From Flavobacterium sp. (lineage in GTDB: Bacteria > Bacteroidota > Bacteroidia > Flavobacteriales > Flavobacteriaceae): a DNA stretch of 8,614 bases. The DNA lies in the NCBI GenBank assembly GCA_018062725.1, contig JAGORP010000093.1, forward strand, positions 1-8,614, in the 5' to 3' direction. Below, in pieces: positions 1 through 6,951 of the stretch (position 1 is the stretch's first letter; every line of letters begins with the position of its first letter). The position numbers and the translations under genes were made by a program. A model generated the notes under the pieces. The model saw only the letters and a program-made list of their open reading frames with translations. It ran no database searches and was not told the DNA's origin.

Positions 1-1
1 G

Positions 2-61
2 CTCAATGCGTATAACGCTATGGAAATGGCAAAAAAATGGAGTGCTTCTCAACAAGAGTAA
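2..61 (+). CDS. 3' end of an unidentified gene (partial)
   Basis: An open frame enters from the left edge and ends at a TAA at 59-61. The visible tail is 19 residues and ends AKKWSASQQE. It is too short to assign to a family. Its reality is supported by the clean stop and by a hairpin about 50 bases downstream that would suit the end of a transcript. The function is unknown from this window. Confidence 0.5.
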   Translation, partial: LNAYNAMEMAKKWSASQQE

Positions 62-112
62 ATTTTAGTCATTCTTTTATAGATATTTTAAAAAAACAAA
101 AAAAGAAGTAAT

Positions 113-148
113 AAAAAGGGGACGCAATTGCATTCCCTTTTATTTTTA
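113..148. terminator. Probable bidirectional terminator hairpin between convergent genes
   Basis: The arms AAAAGGG (114-120) and CCCTTTT (135-141) are perfect reverse complements. The stem continues inward through G-T and A-T pairs, a C/A mismatch, and the palindromic core GCAATTGC (124-131). T-rich sequence follows on the plus strand (TATTTTTAAA), and on the minus strand the hairpin is followed by TTTTTATTA. It lies between the plus-strand gene ending at 61 and the minus-strand permease ending at 164, so it can serve both. It was found by eye and no folding energy was computed. Confidence 0.65.
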
Positions 149-163
149 AAGTAGTTTAACTTT

Positions 164-1606
164 TTATTCTTTACCTTTTGTAAAATAATATACCGGAATC
201 CCTAATAAAACAATAAACAATCCTAAACCGGTATTTGTCGTGTCGTAAATTAACAAAGTGATACAAATTAGCGACGTCAAAACTATATAAATCATTGGTA
301 TAATTGGAAAACCAAACGCTTTATAAGGTCTCTCAGCATCCGGTTCTTTTTTTCGCAATATAAAAATACCGTAAATAGTTAAAATATAAAACAACAAGGA
401 AGCAAAGGTAGCATAGGTCAATAAATCACCATACTTCCCAGATAAACATAATATACTTGCCCAAACACATTGGTACCATAAGGCTTTTGCAGGAACGTTG
501 TTTTTATTTAATTCCCCTGCTTGCTTGAAAAACAAACCATCTTTAGACATGGCATAAAATAATCTACCACCCGCTAAAATCAATCCGGTGTTGCATCCAA
601 AAGTTGAAATCATAATCAATCCCGCCATGACAAACACTCCAATATTACCCATAATCATGTTGGCGGCCGCAGCTCCCACTCGGTCTTCTTTGGCAAACAT
701 AATTCCTTGTTCTAAAACAGAAGCCCCATTCGGATCTCCCTGCATTGGCAATAAAGCCAAATAGGCCAAATTAGCTAACAAATAAATAATCGTTACAATT
801 AATGTCCCTAAAAACAAACTCCTAGGAATATTGCGCTTTGGATCCTTAATTTCACCCGCTATAAACGTCACGTTATTCCAGGCGTCACTAGAAAATAATG
901 AGTTAATAATAGTTGATCCCATGGCCCCCAACAACGCCATACCCGTTAATGCTGTAATAGTGGTATTTCCATCTTCTCCTAAAACCGTTTTGGCGGCTGC
1001 CCAAGGATGGGCAAAATTTTGCGACAAAACATCCGTTTGCAAACCAACATACAATCCAAGTAGAATCAAAGCAAACAAAGCAAACAATTTAGCAAACGTA
1101 AAAAACAACTGAAGGGTTTTTCCGCTTTTCACACCTCTTGTATTGATATACGTTAATAAAACAATACTCACTATGGCTAATAATTGTTTTAAAGTAATCG
1201 TTACGAAAGTGGTTGCTACTATTTTTCCTTCCAACTCCGGAATAAAAACAGCAGTATAATTCGCAAACGCAACGGCAACAGCAGCAATAACTCCGGTTTG
1301 AATTACTGTAAAAACCGTCCAACCGTATAAAAAAGACATTAATTTCCCATATGCTCTTTGAATATAAACAAACTGACCTCCAGCGTTGGGCATCATTCCT
1401 GCCAATTCACCATAACTCAAAGCGGCACTCATGGTCAACAAACCTGTAATTAACCAAACTACTAATAACCAACCCGAAGCCCCCAAATCCCTTGACATGG
1501 CTGCTGTTACTATAAAAATTCCAGAACCTATCATTGATCCGGCCACAATACTTGTAGCATCTAATAACCCTAATGTTCTTTTAAATTCTTGCTTTTCGTT
1601 TTGCAT
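164..1606 (-). CDS. APC-superfamily amino acid permease (LAT-like)
   Basis: A 480-residue integral membrane transporter that would move amino acids across the inner membrane, by proton symport or exchange. The substrate cannot be read from the sequence. Visible family marks are the helix-1 substrate-binding loop GSMIGSGIF (residues 23-31), the SYGELAGMMPNAGG stretch after helix 2 (64-77), the helix-6 region around SSDAWNNVTFIAGEIKDP (239-256) followed by RNIPRS, GGRLFYAMSKDGLF (347-360), and the RPYKAFGFPIIP loop before the last two helices (426-437). About twelve hydrophobic segments fit the usual LeuT-type fold, and the length is normal for the family. The start is set by the charged N-terminus MQNEKQEFKRTLG just before helix 1. 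It stands alone and diverges from the ferredoxin gene across an 81-bp gap. The W-N pair in helix 6 suggests the L-type/LAT branch, which often takes neutral amino acids; this is inference. Confidence 0.92.
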   Translation of the reverse strand: MQNEKQEFKRTLGLLDATSIVAGSMIGSGIFIVTAAMSRDLGASGWLLVVWLITGLLTMSAALSYGELAGMMPNAGGQFVYIQRAYGKLMSFLYGWTVFTVIQTGVIAAVAVAFANYTAVFIPELEGKIVATTFVTITLKQLLAIVSIVLLTYINTRGVKSGKTLQLFFTFAKLFALFALILLGLYVGLQTDVLSQNFAHPWAAAKTVLGEDGNTTITALTGMALLGAMGSTIINSLFSSDAWNNVTFIAGEIKDPKRNIPRSLFLGTLIVTIIYLLANLAYLALLPMQGDPNGASVLEQGIMFAKEDRVGAAAANMIMGNIGVFVMAGLIMISTFGCNTGLILAGGRLFYAMSKDGLFFKQAGELNKNNVPAKALWYQCVWASILCLSGKYGDLLTYATFASLLFYILTIYGIFILRKKEPDAERPYKAFGFPIIPMIYIVLTSLICITLLIYDTTNTGLGLFIVLLGIPVYYFTKGKE

Positions 1607-1625
1607 AATGGTTTTTTAGTTTGGC

Positions 1626-1633
1626 TAAAGATA
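1626..1633 (-). promoter_or_regulatory. Possible -7 box of the permease promoter
   Basis: On the minus strand TATCTTTA matches the Bacteroidota -7 consensus TAnnTTTG except at the last base. It would place the transcript start roughly 13-15 bases before the permease ATG. A TTG 15 bases upstream (1649-1651) is closer than the usual -33 spacing, so support is weak. Confidence 0.35.
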
Positions 1634-1663
1634 TAAAAACAATTTTTACAAGTAGATTTTTTG

Positions 1664-1671
1664 TAATTTTA
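1664..1671 (+). promoter_or_regulatory. Possible -7 box of the ferredoxin-GNAT unit
   Basis: TAATTTTA lies 16 bases before the ferredoxin ATG at 1688 and differs from TAnnTTTG at the final base. No convincing TTTG sits at the -33 distance. The short spacing would give a very short leader, as is common in flavobacteria. Confidence 0.35.
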
Positions 1672-1687
1672 GATAAAACTTGTAATC

Positions 1688-1918
1688 ATGGAAAATACTA
1701 AAGAATACACCAATGGAGAAGTTACTATCGTTTGGAAACAAGCTTTGTGTACTCATTCAGGCAATTGCGCTCGTGGCTTAGCTGCTGTCTTTAAACCAAA
1801 AGAAAAACCTTGGATTCATCCGCACGGAGCTACTTCTGAACAAATTATCGAACAAGTTGCCAAATGTCCGTCTGGTGCATTATCAACATTTTACAACAAA
1901 GATAAAACGAATGAATAA
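1688..1918 (+). CDS. yjdI: YjdI-like divergent [4Fe-4S] mono-cluster protein
   Basis: A 76-residue cytosolic protein of the divergent mono-cluster ferredoxin type (Fer4_19/YjdI family). The family hallmarks are CTHSGNC (Cys21, Cys27), the segment VFKPKEKPWIHP (34-45), and KCPSGAL near the C-terminus (Cys60). Only three cysteines are present, which is the family pattern; the fourth ligand is not obvious, and His23 or an outside ligand is possible. The length equals that of E. coli YjdI as I remember it. Members are presumed to bind one iron-sulfur cluster, but the physiological role is not established. The next gene encodes a YjdJ-like GNAT protein in the +1 frame with an 8-bp overlap, which repeats the yjdI-yjdJ pairing known in E. 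coli. The family call is firm; the function is open. Confidence 0.85.
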   Translation: MENTKEYTNGEVTIVWKQALCTHSGNCARGLAAVFKPKEKPWIHPHGATSEQIIEQVAKCPSGALSTFYNKDKTNE

Positions 1919-2213
1919 TTTAGAAAATCAACTTATATTAAACGAAGAAAAGAAGCGTTTTGAATTGGAAGTGGAAGGAAAAACGGCTTTCATCGAATTT
2001 ATTCTTAACAATGAAAACATCCTTTTTTTAACACATACCGAAGTTCCAATTGGGTTGGAAGGCAAAGGCGTGGGTTCGGAAATCGTTTCTAAAACCTTAA
2101 ACTATATCCAAGAAAAAGAATACACATTAGCGCCGCTTTGCCCTTTTGTAGCCGCTTATATCAAACGTCATCCCGAATGGAAAACCATTTTAGCAAAAGG
2201 ATTTAACGTGTAG
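1911..2213 (+). CDS. yjdJ: YjdJ/NATD1-like small GNAT-fold N-acetyltransferase
   Basis: A 100-residue minimal GNAT domain. The acetyl-CoA pyrophosphate loop is visible as VPIGLEGKGVGSEIV (residues 45-59), followed by LAPLCPFVAAYIKRHPEW (73-90), the signature of the short Acetyltransf_CG/NATD1 type. The N-terminal strands match the ligand-free half of the fold. I chose ATG 1911 over an in-frame upstream ATG at 1857: the extra 18 residues would be the ferredoxin coding sequence read out of frame and do not look like family sequence. The start lies inside the end of the ferredoxin gene, so translational coupling is likely. The substrate is unknown. The fixed partnership with a YjdI protein suggests a shared process, possibly redox or metal linked; this is inference. 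Confidence 0.87.
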   Translation: MNNLENQLILNEEKKRFELEVEGKTAFIEFILNNENILFLTHTEVPIGLEGKGVGSEIVSKTLNYIQEKEYTLAPLCPFVAAYIKRHPEWKTILAKGFNV

Positions 2214-2226
2214 TTTTATAAAAACT
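2212..2226 (+). terminator. Weak hairpin at the end of the GNAT gene
   Basis: AGTTTT (2212-2217) and AAAACT (2221-2226) form a perfect 6-bp inverted repeat with a 3-base loop and overlap the GNAT stop codon. The stem is almost entirely A-T, and no T-run follows, so at most it is a weak pause or processing site. It is recorded because the next gene has its own promoter-like box. Confidence 0.2.
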
Positions 2227-2260
2227 GATTACCGAAAACGGTGACTGCATCCTAAATTTC

Positions 2261-2268
2261 TATCTTTG
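2261..2268 (+). promoter_or_regulatory. -7 box (TATCTTTG) directly before ruvB
   Basis: TATCTTTG is an exact match to the Bacteroidota sigma-factor -7 consensus TAnnTTTG. It ends only 4 bases before the ruvB ATG at 2273. Transcription normally starts a few bases after this box, which puts the start at or next to the initiation codon and implies a leaderless or almost leaderless ruvB mRNA. No clear TTTG is visible at -33; the region around 2238-2244 (CGGTGAC) is the nearest candidate. Confidence 0.6.
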
Positions 2269-2272
2269 CCAC

Positions 2273-3295
2273 ATGAATGAAAATTTAAACCCCAATAAAG
2301 AGCGTTTTTCTTCCGAAGAAGTCGATATTGAAAAGGCCTTGCGCCCACTTTCCTTCGATGATTTTACGGGACAGGACCAGGTTTTAGAAAATTTAAAAAT
2401 ATTTGTACAAGCGGCCAATCTCCGTAACGAAGCCTTAGACCATACTTTATTTCACGGTCCACCGGGATTAGGAAAAACCACGTTGGCAAATATTTTAGCC
2501 AATGAATTGGGGGTTGGAATTAAAATTACTTCTGGTCCAGTTTTAGATAAACCGGGGGATTTAGCAGGATTACTGACCAATTTGGAAGAAAGAGATGTTT
2601 TGTTTATTGATGAAATTCACCGATTGAGTCCCATTGTGGAAGAATATTTGTATTCGGCGATGGAAGATTTCAAGATTGACATCATGATTGAGTCGGGACC
2701 GAATGCACGTTCGGTTCAAATTCATCTAAATCCGTTTACATTAGTGGGCGCCACCACGCGTTCTGGGCTTTTAACCGCGCCAATGCGTGCTCGTTTCGGA
2801 ATTCAATCTCGTTTGCAATATTACAACACTGAACTTTTAACTACGATTGTACAACGAAGTTCTTCTATTTTAAAAATGCCTATTACCATGGAAGCGGCGA
2901 TTGAAATTGCCGGCAGGAGTCGAGGCACACCTCGTATAGCCAATGCTTTACTACGTCGTGTCCGTGATTTTGCACAAATCAAAGGAAATGGAAAAATCGA
3001 CATCGAAATTGCTCGTTTTGCATTAAAAGCTTTGCATGTAGATGCCCATGGTTTAGACGAAATGGACAATAAAATCTTAACTACGATTATCGATAAATTT
3101 AAAGGAGGACCCGTTGGACTGACCACTTTGGCGACTGCCGTTTCCGAAAGTGGCGAAACCATTGAAGAAGTCTATGAGCCTTTTTTAATTAAAGAAGGAT
3201 TTATCATGCGAACTCCCCGCGGACGTGAAGCAACCGAAAAAGCGTACCAGCATTTAGGAAAAATTAGACCTAATATTCAAGGAGGATTGTTTTAA
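2273..3295 (+). CDS. ruvB: Holliday junction branch migration ATPase RuvB
   Basis: A 340-residue AAA+ motor that, as a hexamer with RuvA, drives branch migration of Holliday junctions during recombination and replication-fork repair, handing the junction to a resolvase. The sequence shows [11 protein letters not shown] at the N-terminus (24-34), Walker A GPPGLGKT (62-69), Walker [10 protein letters not shown] (110-118), sensor 1 GATTRSG (159-165), the arginine-finger segment APMRARFG (169-176, Arg174), the sensor 2 region [11 protein letters not shown], and the C-terminal winged-helix domain with [11 protein letters not shown] and RTPRGREAT. The length and domain order are complete and normal. 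The gene lies 59 bases after the GNAT gene and has its own -7 box. It is followed within 5 bases by the left arm of the S23 cassette, which separates it from queG on the same strand. Confidence 0.97.
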   Translation: MNENLNPNKERFSSEEVDIEKALRPLSFDDFTGQDQVLENLKIFVQAANLRNEALDHTLFHGPPGLGKTTLANILANELGVGIKITSGPVLDKPGDLAGLLTNLEERDVLFIDEIHRLSPIVEEYLYSAMEDFKIDIMIESGPNARSVQIHLNPFTLVGATTRSGLLTAPMRARFGIQSRLQYYNTELLTTIVQRSSSILKMPITMEAAIEIAGRSRGTPRIANALLRRVRDFAQIKGNGKIDIEIARFALKALHVDAHGLDEMDNKILTTIIDKFKGGPVGLTTLATAVSESGETIEEVYEPFLIKEGFIMRTPRGREATEKAYQHLGKIRPNIQGGLF

Positions 3296-3300
3296 TGGTA

Positions 3301-3328
3301 GATGATGGGTGTTAGATGATGGATGTTG
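3301..3328 (+). repeat. Left inverted arm of the S23 cassette (two 14-bp units)
   Basis: Two tandem 14-bp units, GATGATGGGTGTTA (3301-3314) and GATGATGGATGTTG (3315-3328), differ at two positions. Together they match the reverse complement of 3729-3756 at 27 of 28 positions; the only difference is A3314. The arm begins 5 bases after the ruvB stop. Confidence 0.85.
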
Positions 3329-3359
3329 TTGTAAGTCTGAAAGTAAATATAAATCAGTT

Positions 3360-3707
3360 ATGAGTTTTAAATTTGAAAAGTTGATCATTTGGCAAAAAGC
3401 AATGGATTTTGGAGAGGAAATCAACACCATCACAAAAGAATTTCCAAAAAATGAAATGTATAATCTTTCTTCTCAAATTTTAAGAGCTGTCGATTCAATT
3501 GCTTTAAACATTTCGGAAGGATCAATTGAACAATCAACATCAGAATTTAAAAGATTCCTAAATTATGCCATTCGCTCAAACGCAGAAGTGGTAACTTGTC
3601 TTTATAAAGCAAAAAGACGAAATTATATCTCTGAAGAAAAATTCAATTTACTTTATTCAAAGTCTTTTGAAATAATGAACATGACTCTTGCTTTTAATCT
3701 CAATTAA
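3360..3707 (+). CDS. Four-helix-bundle protein of the S23/IVP (23S rRNA intervening sequence) family
   Basis: A 115-residue all-helical protein. The family pattern is clear: FEKLIIWQKAMDF (5-17), FPKNEMYNLSSQILRAVDSIALNISEGS (28-55, with the invariant-type NISEG), EFKRFLNYAIRSNAEVVTC (62-80), and KAKRRNYISEE (83-93). The family is named for proteins encoded inside 23S rRNA intervening sequences. Relatives include Avd, the accessory protein of diversity-generating retroelements, which forms a basic pentamer that binds nucleic acid. The function of stand-alone copies is not known. I chose ATG 3360, which gives the family N-terminus; a GTG at 3309 would only add translated repeat sequence with a CCC run. 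The gene is bracketed by inverted 28-bp arms and is unrelated to its neighbours ruvB and queG. No reverse transcriptase or rRNA is nearby. Confidence 0.88.
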   Translation: MSFKFEKLIIWQKAMDFGEEINTITKEFPKNEMYNLSSQILRAVDSIALNISEGSIEQSTSEFKRFLNYAIRSNAEVVTCLYKAKRRNYISEEKFNLLYSKSFEIMNMTLAFNLN

Positions 3708-3728
3708 AGTAAAATGTCCCTCATCACC

Positions 3729-3756
3729 CAACATCCATCATCCAACACCCATCATC
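3729..3756 (-). repeat. Right inverted arm of the S23 cassette
   Basis: CAACATCCATCATC (3729-3742) and CAACACCCATCATC (3743-3756) are the reverse complement of the left arm with one difference. A fragment of a possible further unit, CATCACC (3722-3728), precedes them. The arm ends 8 bases before the queG ATG, so it forms most of the immediate queG leader. Confidence 0.85.
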
Positions 3757-3764
3757 GAACAGCA

Positions 3765-4673
3765 ATGATCAAATCCGAGGCCCTTCGTCTCGGCTTTCTT
3801 TCTTGTGGTGTTTCAAAAGCGGGTTTTTTGGAGGAAGAAGCACCACGATTGGAAAACTGGTTAAACAAGCAAATGCATGGCGAGATGTCGTATATGGAAA
3901 ATCATTTCGACAAACGCTTGAACCCTACTTTATTGGTAGACGATGCTAAAAGTGTGATTTCTTTATTATTGAATTATTATCCTTCTGAAGTTCAATCCCG
4001 AAACTTCGGAAAAGATTCCTATAAAATTTCCAAATACGCCTACGGAGAGGATTACCATTTTGTCATCAAAGACAAACTCAAAGATTTATTGCGTTTCATT
4101 CAAACCGAAATTGGCGACGTTAGTGGAAGAGTATTTGTCGATTCGGCACCCGTTTTAGACAAAGCTTGGGCGGCTAAATCGGGCTTGGGATGGATAGGCA
4201 AAAACAGTAATTTAATCACCAAACAAGTCGGTTCCTTTTATTTTATCGCCGAATTGATTGTCGATTTAGAATTAGAGTACGATCATGCTACAACCGATCA
4301 TTGTGGTTCCTGTACTGCTTGTTTAGAGGCTTGCCCTACTCAGGCCATTGTAGCGCCGTATGTCGTTGACGGAAGCAAGTGCATTTCTTATTTCACCATC
4401 GAACTAAAAGACAATATCCCAACAGAAATGAAAGGAAAATTAGACGATTGGATGTTTGGTTGTGATGTTTGTCAAGACGTGTGTCCTTGGAATAAATTTT
4501 CAAAACCACACAACGAACCCCTTTTCAATCCAAACCCTGAAATCGCATCATTTTCCAAAAAAGATTGGCAAGAAATCACCGAAGACGTTTTTAAAAAAGT
4601 ATTCAAAAATTCCCCTGTAAAACGAACCAAACTAGAAGGATTGCAACGAAACATAGCTTTTTTGAAAGAATAA
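3765..4673 (+). CDS. queG: tRNA epoxyqueuosine(34) reductase QueG
   Basis: A 302-residue cytosolic enzyme that reduces epoxyqueuosine to queuosine at the wobble position of tRNAs with a GUN anticodon. It is cobalamin dependent and carries two [4Fe-4S] clusters. Visible marks are [14 protein letters not shown] (41-54), [26 protein letters not shown] (124-149, including the conserved Asp126 of the active-site region), the first cluster motif [12 protein letters not shown] (Cys180, 183, 186, 190), Cys206 in KCISYFTIE, and the second motif [11 protein letters not shown] (Cys233, 236, 240). The protein ends near residue 302 without a C-terminal HEAT-repeat extension, which fits the short form. ATG 3765 starts [11 protein letters not shown], the family N-terminus. 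An upstream in-frame ATG at 3714 would add 17 residues that are mostly translated repeat (HPSSNTHH). The S23 cassette's right arm occupies the leader, and no Shine-Dalgarno sequence is visible. Confidence 0.96.
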   Translation: MIKSEALRLGFLSCGVSKAGFLEEEAPRLENWLNKQMHGEMSYMENHFDKRLNPTLLVDDAKSVISLLLNYYPSEVQSRNFGKDSYKISKYAYGEDYHFVIKDKLKDLLRFIQTEIGDVSGRVFVDSAPVLDKAWAAKSGLGWIGKNSNLITKQVGSFYFIAELIVDLELEYDHATTDHCGSCTACLEACPTQAIVAPYVVDGSKCISYFTIELKDNIPTEMKGKLDDWMFGCDVCQDVCPWNKFSKPHNEPLFNPNPEIASFSKKDWQEITEDVFKKVFKNSPVKRTKLEGLQRNIAFLKE

Positions 4674-4690
4674 TTACCTGTTTTTATTCT
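4667..4690. terminator. Short inverted repeat across the back-to-back stops of queG and the lipoprotein gene
   Basis: AGAATAA (4667-4673) and TTATTCT (4684-4690) form a perfect 7-bp inverted repeat around a 10-base loop that includes TTTT. The left arm contains the queG stop, and the adjacent bases are the stop of the opposing gene. The stem has a single G-C pair, so it is a weak candidate for a shared terminator. No better hairpin lies between the two genes, because there is no gap. Confidence 0.3.
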
Positions 4691-5147
4691 CGCTAACATT
4701 CATAATACTATCTATTATTTTTCCTTTTTCAAAAACATTAACTCGTGTAAGTTTCCCATTTGAGTCAAAATAATTCCAGTTTCCAGTATAATACCAATGC
4801 ATTTTGTTGTTATTACTTTCTGTTTGAGTATAACCTTGCTGCTTTATTTGTCCGTTTGGATAGTAAAATTTAGTAAGACAGCTGTTTTTCTTATATCTTT
4901 CCTTTCTATCCAATTTGCCGTTATAAAAATATTTCCAAGAACCGACAGGCTTCCCTTTGTGGTACTTCCCTTTTGAAATATAAGGATAATCAAAAGTATC
5001 AACAACAATCCATTTCCCTTCTTGTAAGTTATTTTTAGTCTGATTAATTTGTGTTTTACATCCTAAAAAACAAAAGGAGAAAAACAACAAAACCATTTCT
5101 AATTTTATTTTTCGGAAAATAATATATTCAAAATTTTGTTTAATCAT
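4674..5147 (-). CDS. Small lipoprotein with MORN-like (YwqK-type) repeats
   Basis: A 157-residue protein. The N-terminus is basic and then hydrophobic (residues 1-29) and ends FCFLGC, a plausible lipobox with Cys30 as the lipidated residue, so the mature protein probably sits on a cell-envelope membrane. The rest shows tyrosine/glycine repeats of the MORN_2/YwqK kind: [19 protein letters not shown] (60-78), [14 protein letters not shown] (93-106), [22 protein letters not shown] (122-143). Such repeats form beta-hairpin arrays; their role in Bacteroidota lipoproteins is mostly unknown. I kept ATG 5147 because it supplies the lysines and arginine of the signal peptide; starting at Met18 would leave no positive charge. 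The start codon overlaps the lepA stop by 8 bp (ATGATTAA), which suggests cotranscription and coupling with lepA. Its stop abuts the queG stop. Confidence 0.75.
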   Translation of the reverse strand: MIKQNFEYIIFRKIKLEMVLLFFSFCFLGCKTQINQTKNNLQEGKWIVVDTFDYPYISKGKYHKGKPVGSWKYFYNGKLDRKERYKKNSCLTKFYYPNGQIKQQGYTQTESNNNKMHWYYTGNWNYFDSNGKLTRVNVFEKGKIIDSIMNVSENKNR

Positions 5148-6936
5148 TCAGTTTCAATACTGCCATAAAGGCTTCTTGTGGGATTTCTACATTTCCAACC
5201 TGACGCATACGTTTTTTACCTTTTTTCTGTTTTTCCAATAATTTACGTTTACGCGAAATATCTCCTCCATAACATTTTGCGGTAACGTCTTTACGTAAGG
5301 CTTTAATGGTTTCACGAGCAATGATTTTGGCTCCAATAGCAGCCTGAATCGGAATATCAAACTGTTGTCTCGGAATTAACTCACGTAATTTTTCGGTCAT
5401 TTTTTTACCAATATTGTACGCATTGTCTTCGTGAATCAGTGCCGAAAGTGCATCAACGGTTTGAGCGTTTAACAGCACATCCAGTTTTACTAATTTCGAC
5501 GTACGCATTCCAATCGGAGTATAATCAAACGAAGCATATCCTTTCGAAACTGTTTTCAAACGATCGTAGAAATCGAATACAATTTCGGCCAATGGCATAT
5601 CGAAGTTTAATTCTACACGCTCCGTTGTTAAATACGTCTGATTGGTAATCAATCCGCGTTTTTCAATACACAAACTCATTACATTTCCTACGAAATCGGC
5701 TTTGGTAATGATGGTTGCTTTGATATAAGGTTCTTCCACGCGATCTAAACGAGAAGGCTCCGGTAAATCGGACGGATTGTTAACGATAAGCGGTGTTTCA
5801 GGATCTTTTTTGGTGTAGGCCAAATACGAAACGTTGGGAACCGTAGTAATTACGGTCATGTCGAATTCACGCTCCAAACGCTCCTGGATAATTTCCATGT
5901 GTAACATTCCTAAGAATCCACAACGGAAACCAAATCCTAAAGCTGCTGAACTTTCGGGAGTAAAGACCAAAGACGCATCGTTCAATTGCAGTTTCTCCAT
6001 AGAAGAACGCAAATCTTCGTAATCTTCCGTATCCACAGGATAAATTCCGGCGAATACCATTGGTTTTACATCCTCAAATCCTGTAATCATATTGGTCGTT
6101 GGCGTTTTGGCATCGGTAATCGTATCTCCAACTTTTACTTCTTTCGCTTCCTTAATTCCTGAGATCAAATACCCAACATCACCGGTAGAAATTACATTTT
6201 TCGGAACTTGATTTAGTTTTAAAGTACCAACTTCATCGGCAAAATATTCATTGCCAGTCGCCATGAATTTAATTTTTTGCCCTTTTTTAATTTCCCCATT
6301 TTTCACACGGAAAATTACTTCAATGCCTCGAAACGGATTGTAAACCGAATCAAAAATCAAGGCCTGTAATGGTTCTTCTGGGTCTCCTTTTGGCGCTGGG
6401 ATTTTTTCGATAATCGCAGCTAAAATATTTTCCACACCAAAACCAGTTTTTCCTGAAGCATGAATAATATCTTCCAACTTACATCCTAATAAATCGATAA
6501 TATCATCAGAAACTTCTTCTGGATTAGCACTAGGCAAATCGACTTTATTCAAAACCGGGATAATTTCCAAGTCATTTTCTAAAGCCAAATACAAGTTAGA
6601 AATCGTTTGTGCTTGGATACTTTGAGCTGCATCTACAATCAACAAAGCGCCTTCACAAGCGGCAATAGAACGTGATACTTCATACGAAAAATCAACGTGT
6701 CCCGGAGTGTCAATTAAATTTAAAATATAATCTTCTCCTTTGTATTTGTATTCCATTTGGATCGCATGACTCTTAATGGTAATCCCACGTTCACGCTCTA
6801 GATCCATATTGTCTAGCAACTGAGCTTTTTCTTCACGAGCCGTAACGGTTTGCGTAGCTCCTAATAAACGGTCGGCCAACGTACTTTTTCCGTGATCAAT
6901 GTGCGCAATAATGCAAAAATTTCTAATATGTTTCAT
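5140..6936 (-). CDS. lepA: Translation elongation factor 4 (LepA) GTPase
   Basis: A 598-residue ribosome-associated GTPase, linked to back-translocation or remobilisation of stalled ribosomes and to translation initiation and 30S assembly. The G motifs are complete: G1 AHIDHGKST (11-19), G2 region RERGITI (48-54) preceded by LLDNMDLE, G3 DTPGH (76-80), G4 NKVD (130-133), and G5 ASGKTG near residue 160. EF-G-like domains II, III and V follow ([20 protein letters not shown] is a strong LepA mark), then the LepA-specific C-terminal domain beginning [26 protein letters not shown] (from 554), which enters the tRNA-binding area. Domain IV is absent, as expected. The length is normal. It leads a probable two-gene transcript with the lipoprotein gene and has a structured leader. 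Confidence 0.97.
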   Translation of the reverse strand: MKHIRNFCIIAHIDHGKSTLADRLLGATQTVTAREEKAQLLDNMDLERERGITIKSHAIQMEYKYKGEDYILNLIDTPGHVDFSYEVSRSIAACEGALLIVDAAQSIQAQTISNLYLALENDLEIIPVLNKVDLPSANPEEVSDDIIDLLGCKLEDIIHASGKTGFGVENILAAIIEKIPAPKGDPEEPLQALIFDSVYNPFRGIEVIFRVKNGEIKKGQKIKFMATGNEYFADEVGTLKLNQVPKNVISTGDVGYLISGIKEAKEVKVGDTITDAKTPTTNMITGFEDVKPMVFAGIYPVDTEDYEDLRSSMEKLQLNDASLVFTPESSAALGFGFRCGFLGMLHMEIIQERLEREFDMTVITTVPNVSYLAYTKKDPETPLIVNNPSDLPEPSRLDRVEEPYIKATIITKADFVGNVMSLCIEKRGLITNQTYLTTERVELNFDMPLAEIVFDFYDRLKTVSKGYASFDYTPIGMRTSKLVKLDVLLNAQTVDALSALIHEDNAYNIGKKMTEKLRELIPRQQFDIPIQAAIGAKIIARETIKALRKDVTAKCYGGDISRKRKLLEKQKKGKKRMRQVGNVEIPQEAFMAVLKLND

Positions 6937-6951
6937 CTTCTGTCTATGTCT

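Larger units (their letters stand above)
3301..3756 (+). mobile_element. Candidate S23-gene cassette bounded by inverted repeats
   Basis: The unit spans 456 bp and holds one small S23/IVP-family gene and little else, enclosed by near-identical 28-bp inverted arms. It sits between two housekeeping genes on the same strand, filling nearly all of the gap between the ruvB stop and the queG start. No transposase is encoded and no target-site duplication is seen outside the arms (left flank TGGTA, right flank GAACA). It could be a non-autonomous mobile unit, a spread repeat that tolerates a gene, or a local structure. A cotranscript from ruvB into queG could fold the arms into a long stem with the gene as its loop. 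Confidence 0.4.

Noticed and set aside
831..1112. Plus-strand open frame inside the permease gene
   Set aside because: It is antisense to a clear transporter, has no plausible protein features and has no promoter of its own.
1857..1910. Longer start for the GNAT protein
   Set aside because: The added residues are ferredoxin coding sequence in another frame. ATG 1911 gives a normal family length and an 8-bp overlap.
2821..3162. Minus-strand open frame inside ruvB
   Set aside because: It lies wholly within a strongly conserved gene on the other strand, and its translation resembles no family.
3309..3359. GTG-initiated N-terminal extension of the S23 protein
   Set aside because: It translates the repeat arm into a low-complexity stretch with three cysteines. 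The family N-terminus begins at Met 3360.
3301..3756. CRISPR array or diversity-generating retroelement
   Set aside because: The repeats are inverted and too few, with no spacers. No reverse transcriptase or template/variable repeat is seen beside the Avd-related gene.
3714..3764. Upstream ATG start for queG
   Set aside because: The 17 extra residues (HPSSNTHH region) are translated from the right repeat arm and are not part of QueG.
4472..4699. Minus-strand open frame over the end of queG
   Set aside because: It covers the second QueG cluster motif in antisense and overlaps the real lipoprotein gene in another frame.
5439..6022. Plus-strand open frames inside lepA
   Set aside because: They are shadows of the LepA coding sequence, with no start context or protein-like pattern.
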